This document shows positions 58,253-64,000 of a stretch of 64,000 nucleotides of DNA, in pieces; within the stretch, counting starts at the first letter, position 1; each line of letters starts with the position of its first letter. Source of the DNA: Paraburkholderia hospita (GTDB lineage: Bacteria > Pseudomonadota > Gammaproteobacteria > Burkholderiales > Burkholderiaceae); the NCBI RefSeq assembly GCF_002902965.1, contig NZ_CP026107.1, positions 2,356,001 through 2,420,000 on the forward strand, written 5' to 3'. The notes under the pieces were generated by a model that was given only the letters and a program-made list of their open reading frames with translations, ran no database searches and was not told the DNA's origin. The translations under genes and the position numbers were made by a program.

Positions 58253-58272
58253 CGGGGAGTCGTCACTCCCCG
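58253..58272. terminator. hairpin between the epoxide hydrolase and TetR genes
   Basis: CGGGGAGT / ACTCCCCG is a perfect 8-bp stem with a CGTC loop between convergent stops; it overlaps the TetR stop codon. It may serve both genes. Confidence 0.5.
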
Positions 58273-58886
58273 TCTGCGCGCCCCCGCCTTGCCGCATCGA
58301 CCAACGCGCGGATCGCCCAGCGCTTCACTTTCCGGGCGCGCGCGTCGTCGAGTTGGAGCACGTCTTTGAACACCACCATCGCCTCGGTGCCGATCACGAG
58401 CGCGAGCGCTTGCGTCAACGTTTCGAACGCGGCGGGCTTGAACTGATCCTGCACAGGTTCCAGCGCCGCCTCGATCAGCGCAGTCCGCCGATTCTGCCGC
58501 AGCGGAACCTCACTGTCGGTATCGCCCTTCGCCACGCGCTCCAGCGAATGCGCGAGCATCATCCGCAGCGGCGCTTCGTTGGCGAGGATCATGTCGTGAA
58601 GCGCCGTATCGACGCGCGTGAGCCGCGCCACGGGATCATCCGACGCGCGCGGGCCGAACAGCGTCGACGCATCCGGCGTCGCGACATCGAGTGACGCTTC
58701 CAGCAGCAGCGCATCCATGCTCGGAAAATGACGATATGCGGTGGCGCGCGACACCATCGCTTCCTCCGCGATCTCCTCGAGACTCGGCTTGCGCCCCTGC
58801 TTCATCAAACGCGAAGCCGCCAGCAACAAGTCCTTGCGCGTGCGCCGCTTCTGGTTCTCGCGCCCGTTGGTCGTGACGTCCGCCAT
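58263..58886 (-). CDS. TetR-family transcriptional regulator
   Basis: A 207-residue regulator. The helix-turn-helix (about residues 12-55: TRKDLLLAASRLMKQGRKPSLEEIAEEAMVSRATAYRHF) is clear; the ligand domain is divergent. Its ATG (58886) lies one base after the stop of the SnoaL-like gene, so the two form one short operon. A 16-bp palindrome of TetR-operator form, TGAGACTCATGTCTCA (59359-59374), lies upstream of that operon and is its most likely binding site. Confidence 0.88.
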   Translation of the reverse strand: MADVTTNGRENQKRRTRKDLLLAASRLMKQGRKPSLEEIAEEAMVSRATAYRHFPSMDALLLEASLDVATPDASTLFGPRASDDPVARLTRVDTALHDMILANEAPLRMMLAHSLERVAKGDTDSEVPLRQNRRTALIEAALEPVQDQFKPAAFETLTQALALVIGTEAMVVFKDVLQLDDARARKVKRWAIRALVDAARRGRADGE

Positions 58887-58887
58887 A

Positions 58888-59310
58888 TCAGGCCTGCGGC
58901 AACTGCTGCATGATCGCCGCGAGATCGACCCATACGTTCTCACGCGTGATCTGCCCGCTTTCCGCGAACTCGAGCACATGCAACATTCGGAATTCCAGCG
59001 GGCGCCCTCGCCCTTCGAGTCCGAATGGCCGCCCCGGCGCCTTGCCGCGCCACAGCGATTCGTCGACGACGAAACCGTCGCCATACAGGCGGCGCAAGCA
59101 CTCGACCCGGCTCTCCGACAAATCCGCGAATAACGCCTCGTAGAACGGCCGCACTTCGCCACGGCCACGCACCGGCCCCACAGGCCAGCCGACAACGTCA
59201 TGCTCGACGTCCGGCGCGAGCGTGGCGAGCACGCCTTCGACATCGTCGCGTCTCTCGAAACCGAAGTGCTCTTCGATCTTCCCGTCCATCTGCACAGGCG
59301 TCAGCGTCAT
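58888..59310 (-). CDS. SnoaL/NTF2-like fold protein
   Basis: A 140-residue protein with the cone-shaped NTF2 fold signature: DDVEGVLATLAPDVEHDVVGWPVGP near the start, FYEALFADL and a final strand/helix EFAESGQITRENVWVD. Family members bind small hydrophobic molecules as isomerases, cyclases or simple carriers; the exact role is unknown. GAGGAG precedes ATG 59310. It is first of a two-gene operon with a TetR regulator, which may sense the same molecule. Confidence 0.83.
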   Translation of the reverse strand: MTLTPVQMDGKIEEHFGFERRDDVEGVLATLAPDVEHDVVGWPVGPVRGRGEVRPFYEALFADLSESRVECLRRLYGDGFVVDESLWRGKAPGRPFGLEGRGRPLEFRMLHVLEFAESGQITRENVWVDLAAIMQQLPQA

Positions 59311-59358
59311 GATTGGCTCCTCGCGATTGCATTCGCACCGTTTGCCAATTCATTCTAG

Positions 59359-59374
59359 TGAGACTCATGTCTCA
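59359..59374. promoter_or_regulatory. TetR-type operator palindrome
   Basis: TGAGACTCATGTCTCA has 6-bp inverted arms around TCAT. It lies 49 bp before the SnoaL-like start and between it and the divergent AraC gene. Confidence 0.6.
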
Positions 59375-59431
59375 TTACAAGATCGTAATGTAGTTTTAAC
59401 CTCAGGTAGAATTTTGTCTGACATCGACGCT

Positions 59432-60493
59432 ATGATCCAAGCGCGGTCCAGGCGGTCTTCCCTGCAATCGGAATCACCTCATCCGGATTCACTCACAGCC
59501 TTGAAGATCGAGCATCCGACCGACGGCCCGACGCGGCTCCCATACGTACACGACTACTTCAGCACCGCCAGCGAGTCGCCGCAGCAGCAATTGCTCGCCT
59601 GGAGAAATCGCATCGGTCATATCCTGGATGTGCCCGTCGCAAAGAGTCAGCGGGAAAGCGGCTTTCGAGGGACCATTGACAGCTATCGCTCCGCGGATCT
59701 CGCCTTCATGGACTGCCGCACCGACGCGATCCTGCAAACGCGCACCGCCGCACGAATCTCCACGGATAGCGCGCGCCAGTTCGTGTTCCATGTGCTCGTC
59801 GATGGCCAGATCGAAACGAAGACGGGCATGTATCCCAAGCGCGTTTCCACGCAGATCAAGCCCGGCATTCTCGCGCTGGACATGGGGCAGCCGATGCGCA
59901 TGGAACGCACCGACTGCCGTTTGCTGGCGATCTTCCTGCCGCGCGAATGGCTCGCGCCCGTGCTACCCGAGCCTGAGTCGATTCACGGTCATGTCATCGA
60001 ATACGACTCGCCGCTCGCGCGCCTGATTCCGGGCTATCTCGCCGCGTTGTCCCAAACCGGTCAGTCGATAAATCCCGCCGACTTCCACGACGCGCTGAAA
60101 ACCTGCGCCATGTTGATTGCGGCCGCGTTCGGCAAGCGGACGGGCCGCGCGGGCGGTGCACGCGCGGTCGCGCGCGCCGCCGTGTTCGGCACCCTCCGGC
60201 GCTACATCGAAGCCAATCTGCATGAACCCGATCTTTCGCCCGAAAGCGTGCTGCTCGCGTCGCAGCTGTCGCGCCCGACGCTCTACCGGCTGTTCGAGAG
60301 CGAAGGCGGGCTTGCAACGTATATTCGCAACCGCCGGCTGAGCCAGGCAGCGGACGAACTGCGCCGCTATCCGAACAAGGCGGTGGTCGAAATCGCGTAT
60401 GGACTCGGCTTCAACAGCGCGTCCGATTTCAATCGCGCGTTCCGCCGCGCATTCGATATGTCGCCGCTCGATTTCCGGATGTTCACGCTTTAA
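59432..60493 (+). CDS. AraC-family transcriptional regulator
   Basis: A 353-residue regulator: an N-terminal AraC_binding_2-type sensor (about residues 30-230, including ISTDSARQFVFHVLVDGQIE) and the C-terminal double helix-turn-helix (RYIEANLHEPDLSPESVLLASQLSRPTLYRLFE and VVEIAYGLGFNSASDFNRAFRRAFDMSPLDF). ATG 59432 has no clear ribosome site; the frame continues upstream through the palindrome and into the SnoaL gene, which is not plausible coding. It is divergent from the SnoaL/TetR operon and may share its promoter region. The downstream antiporter gene may be a target. Confidence 0.87.
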   Translation: MIQARSRRSSLQSESPHPDSLTALKIEHPTDGPTRLPYVHDYFSTASESPQQQLLAWRNRIGHILDVPVAKSQRESGFRGTIDSYRSADLAFMDCRTDAILQTRTAARISTDSARQFVFHVLVDGQIETKTGMYPKRVSTQIKPGILALDMGQPMRMERTDCRLLAIFLPREWLAPVLPEPESIHGHVIEYDSPLARLIPGYLAALSQTGQSINPADFHDALKTCAMLIAAAFGKRTGRAGGARAVARAAVFGTLRRYIEANLHEPDLSPESVLLASQLSRPTLYRLFESEGGLATYIRNRRLSQAADELRRYPNKAVVEIAYGLGFNSASDFNRAFRRAFDMSPLDFRMFTL

Positions 60494-60526
60494 CGTCCCT
60501 GCCACAAACGCTCAACAGGAGAAGCC

Positions 60527-62110
60527 ATGTCGGCTGTGTCGGCATTCAAGCTGGTGCTGCTTTCGCTGATTGCGATCATCGCGCTCGAACTGATCGCGAA
60601 GCGTCTGCGGCTGCCGCCCGCGGCCGCGTTGCTGGTCGGCGGCGCCGCGATGGCGTTCGCGCCCGGCCTGCCGCCCGTCGTGCTCGATCCCGACCTCGTG
60701 CTGATCGTTTTCCTGCCGCCATTGCTGATGGATGGCGCGTACTTCTTCGTCTGGACCGACTTCAAGCGGCATCTGAAGCCCATTCTGCTGTTCGCGATCG
60801 GTGCGGTTGCGTTCACGACATGGATAGTCGGCGTCGTCGTGCATGTCGTTGTGCCGTCGCTGCCGTGGGCGGCCTGCTTCGCGCTCGGCGCCGTCGTCTC
60901 GCCGCCGGATGCCGTCGCGGCGAAAGCGGTGCTCGAACGGCTCGCGCTGCCGCGCCGCCTGATGGTGCTGCTCGAAGGCGAAAGCCTGCTGAACGACGCC
61001 GCCGGCCTCGTGCTGTTCCGCTTCGCCGTCGCCGCCGCGCTCACGGGCGCGTTCAGCGCGTCGCATGCCGTGCTGAGCTTCGCGGGGCTCGCGGTAGGCG
61101 GTGTGGTGGTCGGATGCGTGGTCGGCTATGGCGTCGTGTGTCTGCTGCGCCTGCTCGACGACGACTATCTGATCATCACGACTTCAGTGATCTCTGCGTG
61201 GATCAGCTACATCGCGGGCGAAATGCTCGGCGTATCGAGCGTCATCTCGACTGTGACCTGCGGCATGCTGCTCGGCTGGCATCAGCACGAAGTCTTCTCC
61301 GCGACCGCGCGAACGCGTGGCTCCGCGTTCTGGCAAGTCGTCGTGTTCGTGTTCGAGGCGCTCGTGTTCGTGCTGATCGGCCTGTCGCTGCGCGGCGTGA
61401 TGCAGCGGCTTGGGGGCCTCGACAATGCGCTCGCGCTGCTCGGCCCCGCCGCGATGGCGACCGTGGTCACGGTCGTCGTTTCGCGCTGCGTGTGGACGTT
61501 CACGCTCGAATCGATCAACGCGGTGCTGCACCGCATTTCGCGTCGCGCCGCGCCGCCCGCCGACTGGCGTTCCGCTGCCGTCGTGAGTTGGGCGGGTATG
61601 CGCGGCGTCGTAACACTGGCGATCGCTCTTTCGCTGCCTGAAACAATGCCAGGCCGCGATCTGATTCTGTTCTCCGCGTTCGTCGTCATTCTTTTTACGG
61701 TGCTGCTGCAAGGCACGACGATCGGCATGGTAATCCGGCTCGTCAAACCGGCAAGCGATGCACACGCGTCGACTTATCTGAATGAGATGCAGGCATGGGC
61801 ACGGCTGGAGGCAGCGCAGCTGGAAGCGATCAAGCCGCTCGTCTACGCGCCGGACGGCAGCGTCCTGCATCCGCGGCTGCTCGAACAGTACAGCTATCGC
61901 GCGCGTCTCACGGACGAGTTCCAGCACGCGCCGAGCTTTCCGCTGGAGGCGCGCAAAGCGCACTACGACGTCATCCTCGCCGCAATCGCCGCAGGCCGCG
62001 TCGAACTGTTGCGCCTGCATCGGAGCGGCCTGATTCACGACGATCTGCTGCACGTGATGGAACACGATCTCGACCTGCAGGAAATCTCGTCCCGCCACGC
62101 CCGAGGCTAG
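60527..62110 (+). CDS. Na+/H+ antiporter, CPA1 family
   Basis: A 527-residue inner-membrane exchanger. About twelve helices carry the CPA1 ion-binding motif GESLLNDAAGL (Asn-Asp pair) and the SWAGMRGVVTLA segment. The last 115 residues are cytoplasmic and helical (YLNEMQAWARLEAAQLEAIKP...), as in bacterial NhaP/YjcE-type antiporters. It exports Na+ or K+ in exchange for protons. AGGAG precedes ATG 60527. It follows the AraC gene by 33 bp in the same direction, so the two may be co-transcribed. Confidence 0.92.
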   Translation: MSAVSAFKLVLLSLIAIIALELIAKRLRLPPAAALLVGGAAMAFAPGLPPVVLDPDLVLIVFLPPLLMDGAYFFVWTDFKRHLKPILLFAIGAVAFTTWIVGVVVHVVVPSLPWAACFALGAVVSPPDAVAAKAVLERLALPRRLMVLLEGESLLNDAAGLVLFRFAVAAALTGAFSASHAVLSFAGLAVGGVVVGCVVGYGVVCLLRLLDDDYLIITTSVISAWISYIAGEMLGVSSVISTVTCGMLLGWHQHEVFSATARTRGSAFWQVVVFVFEALVFVLIGLSLRGVMQRLGGLDNALALLGPAAMATVVTVVVSRCVWTFTLESINAVLHRISRRAAPPADWRSAAVVSWAGMRGVVTLAIALSLPETMPGRDLILFSAFVVILFTVLLQGTTIGMVIRLVKPASDAHASTYLNEMQAWARLEAAQLEAIKPLVYAPDGSVLHPRLLEQYSYRARLTDEFQHAPSFPLEARKAHYDVILAAIAAGRVELLRLHRSGLIHDDLLHVMEHDLDLQEISSRHARG

Positions 62111-62535
62111 GCGCCGCAGGCGCACCACGCACCGACGCGTGGCCGCCTCAAGTAATGACCTGACTTGCCGATATGCAATTGAGGTACTGCCTTGCCCGAT
62201 TTCCTAGCCGCCGTCAGGGCCCGATATGCGTGTCGCACTCGCCGCAAGCGTTTCTTTACAGGTTTCGACCGCAACGTCACGTTATGTAATCGGGCCCTTG
62301 TTTCACGGCAATCGTTTGCCGTTCGCCGCTTCGCACATTCCGTCGCTCAAACAGCCATGCTCTTCGATCCGAAGAGCCGCTCGCGCCTGCGTTTGCTGCG
62401 AAGCGGACGCGCACGCGTTCATGGCGACGCGACCGGTTTTCTCGCGAAGCAGATTGCGATGGCGTTGCGCCCGGTGCGCGACCGCTCGCTGCTAAGTGCC
62501 GCCCGATCCACTCCGAAACTGAAAGCGATTCTCAC
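62111..62535. other. intergenic region antiporter to binding protein
   Basis: This 425-bp spacer has a hairpin CCACGC / GCGTGG at 62125-62142, just after the antiporter stop, with flanking GAGGC/GCCTC pairing but no T run; it may end the antiporter transcript. An open frame at 62192-62578 overlaps the binding-protein start and looks non-coding. No strong promoter was recognised. Confidence 0.45.
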
Positions 62536-63831
62536 GTGCGACGACTTGCGCTTGCCTCCCTGCTATCTGGCCTGGTGACTCTGATTTTTTTGTCGTTGTA
62601 CGGTTGTCACCAGAAGGATTCTGCTTCGCCGGGCGCGTCCGCGCCGGCGAAGACGATCATTACCGCGCTGATCTGGGCGCCTGACTGGCCGGAAGAGATG
62701 CTCCAGATCGCCGCCGAATTCAGCAAGGAAAATCCGGACATCGGCGTGAACGTGCAGTTCATGGTCGGCAATTCCGTCGAGGCGAACATCAAGCCCCGGG
62801 TCGCGTCGGGAAATCTGCCGGATCTCGTCAGCGTGAATCCGAATGCGTACTCGGCTGAACTGGCCGACCAGCACGTCCTCGCCGACGTCAGTCAGACGGC
62901 AGCGTGGAACAACATGATCGATCCGTTGAAGGGCGACTGGACGAGCCGTCAGTCGAAAGCGTTCGGCATTTCCGGCGGCGTCGCGACGGTGCTGATGTAC
63001 TACAACGAGGATATGTTTGCGAAGGCGGGCATCAAGGCACTGCCGACCAACTTTCGCGAGTTCCTCGCGGTCTGCGAGCAGCTCAAGCGCGCGGGCTTCA
63101 CGCCAATCATGTGGAACGGCGGGTTTCCCAATATGCTGGGCAACGGTCTGTTCGGCTCCGGCTTCGCGAACAACGTGGTGGCGCGCGACCCCGCGTGGAA
63201 GAAGAAAATCGACGACGGCACGCTGAATCTGAACACGCCTGCCGTCGCCGATATCTTTGCCAAAATGGCGCTGATGCCGGAACGCGGCTACGTGCAGGAC
63301 GGATTCATGGCGACGGACTACGACGGCGGCATCCGGCTGTTCAAGGAAGGCAAGGTCGCAATGGCGATTCACGGCAGCTGGGCAGCCGGTCTGCTGCTGC
63401 ACGGCAATCCCTTCGAAACAGGCGTTTTCATTCCGCCATGGAACGCGCCCGGCAAGCGGGTCGTGCCGATTGTCGGCAGCGAAACGGGCTTTGCCGTGTG
63501 CGAAACGCCGAACAAGGTTGCCGCCATGCGCTTTCTCGAGTTCATCGCTGCAAAGGGTTTCGCCATTCTCCAGGCGAAGCGCCAGAACATTTCGCCGTTC
63601 AGACAGAGCACGGGCGCGATGGCGGGCGACCCGAAGATCGTCGAATACACTAATGAAGTTAGTCGCTATCCCGTCACCGCAAGCCCGTACTATTCGGTGC
63701 TTCCGTCCAACTCCATCGAGCGCTTGCACCGGTTGATGCAGGATGTCCTGTTGAACAGGATCACGCCCAGGCAGGCGGCCCAGCTGCTGGATGCGTCCGT
63801 CAAGAATGAAGCGAAGATGCATTACAAATGA
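62536..63831 (+). CDS. extracellular solute-binding lipoprotein, family 1 (sugar type)
   Basis: A 431-residue lipoprotein of the SBP_bac_1 family, as used by sugar ABC importers. The lipobox LYGC gives Cys24. TALIWAPDWPEEMLQIAAEFSKENPDIGV is the typical N-terminus of the mature fold; GGVATVLMYYNEDMFAKAGI and GKVAMAIHGSWAA are the conserved middle and domain-swap segments. The start is GTG 62536 with a weak ribosome site. Its stop overlaps the next gene (ATGA). No ABC permease follows; the partner is a membrane protein that looks like a sensor, so this may be a periplasmic sensing protein. Confidence 0.88.
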   Translation: MRRLALASLLSGLVTLIFLSLYGCHQKDSASPGASAPAKTIITALIWAPDWPEEMLQIAAEFSKENPDIGVNVQFMVGNSVEANIKPRVASGNLPDLVSVNPNAYSAELADQHVLADVSQTAAWNNMIDPLKGDWTSRQSKAFGISGGVATVLMYYNEDMFAKAGIKALPTNFREFLAVCEQLKRAGFTPIMWNGGFPNMLGNGLFGSGFANNVVARDPAWKKKIDDGTLNLNTPAVADIFAKMALMPERGYVQDGFMATDYDGGIRLFKEGKVAMAIHGSWAAGLLLHGNPFETGVFIPPWNAPGKRVVPIVGSETGFAVCETPNKVAAMRFLEFIAAKGFAILQAKRQNISPFRQSTGAMAGDPKIVEYTNEVSRYPVTASPYYSVLPSNSIERLHRLMQDVLLNRITPRQAAQLLDASVKNEAKMHYK

Positions 63832-64000
63832 GCTCGATCATCGGTTCACTGCAACGCGTTCTTGAATACCTGTCGCAGGATCTGCTGCGCCGTGTCGAAA
63901 TACGTTACCGGCTGATCACCGCGTTTATCCTGCTGTCGCTGTTGCCCGTACTCATTTCGGGCTACATATCGTATGCGGAGTCGACGGCGGCCATCAAGGA
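63828..64000 (+). CDS. membrane protein, probably sensor kinase (N-terminus only)
   Basis: The first 57 residues are visible: a short amphipathic lead, then RVEIRYRLITAFILLSLLPVLISGYISYAES, one membrane helix with the LLPVLISGYISY pattern common at the start of two-component kinases such as YesM. The gene overlaps the binding-protein gene by four bases. Cut by the right edge, so the assignment rests on the N-terminus and the context. Confidence 0.55.
   Translation, partial: MSSIIGSLQRVLEYLSQDLLRRVEIRYRLITAFILLSLLPVLISGYISYAESTAAIK

Noticed and set aside
58887..59243. Upstream extension of the TetR frame across the SnoaL-like gene (suggesting a fusion)
   Set aside because: The SnoaL-like protein is in another frame with its own good ribosome site; TetR homology starts at 58886.
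59222..59431. Upstream extension of the AraC frame
   Set aside because: Overlaps the SnoaL-like gene and the TetR palindrome; sensor-domain character starts after 59432.
62192..62578. 128-codon open frame before the binding-protein gene
   Set aside because: Arg-rich, overlaps the clear lipoprotein start in another frame, no ribosome site.

Overview
The window is high-GC, gene-dense chromosomal DNA from a beta-proteobacterium. Gene content and protein types (two RND efflux systems with NodT-type outer-membrane lipoproteins, a CHASE2 kinase with a FecR/LysM partner, an LctP-type lactate permease, a KatG of the proteobacterial kind) point to Burkholderiaceae, most likely Paraburkholderia, Caballeronia or a close relative. 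This is inferred from protein character; there is no rRNA gene to confirm it. I saw no tRNA, rRNA, CRISPR array, insertion sequence or phage gene.

Layout. 1-4536 (minus) is a small catabolic cluster: FAD monooxygenase, MFS transporter, class II aldolase-like protein, and an AraC-type regulator cut by the left edge. 4888-10254 (plus) holds katG with a strong terminator, an L-lactate permease with a good sigma-70 promoter, and a stand-alone phoU. 10479-16529 (plus) holds a methyltransferase, then a sulfonate-type ABC importer with two different permeases and an FMN-dependent monooxygenase. Facing it (16562-20685, minus) is an amino-acid-type ABC importer without an ATPase, followed by a SoxC/SorA-like molybdoenzyme and its cytochrome c. 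Together these look like an island for importing an organosulfur compound, releasing sulfite and oxidising it.

20855-35865 (minus) is 15 kb of multidrug efflux: an MdtABC-like system with its own outer-membrane factor, and directly before it an AcrAB/BpeAB-like pump with its own outer-membrane factor and a divergent TetR regulator. An OmpR/kinase pair and an RcnB-like periplasmic protein follow (36928-39426). Direct repeats of TAAGACTTG-type sequence with exact 10-bp phasing sit upstream of the response regulator, of the RcnB-like gene and between the pump and its TetR gene, which suggests one regulon.

39508-43729 is an amino-acid module: an M20 amidohydrolase, diaminopropionate ammonia-lyase, a divergent Lrp regulator and an orphan branched-chain-type binding protein. 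44086-52193 has a small membrane protein, a DUF899 protein, a four-gene envelope-sensing unit (response regulator, FecR/LysM protein, CHASE2 histidine kinase, DUF4136 lipoprotein), two small hypothetical genes and an AT-rich spacer.

52378-58886 holds a fused enoyl-CoA hydratase/3-hydroxyacyl-CoA dehydrogenase with a divergent LysR gene, then ohr, a MarR gene and a Tat-exported epoxide hydrolase; the last two share a near-identical operator, and the ohr and hydrolase promoters carry a degenerate 100-bp repeat. The right end has a TetR/SnoaL pair, an AraC regulator, a Na+/H+ antiporter, and a sugar-type binding lipoprotein overlapping a membrane (probably sensor) protein that runs off the window.
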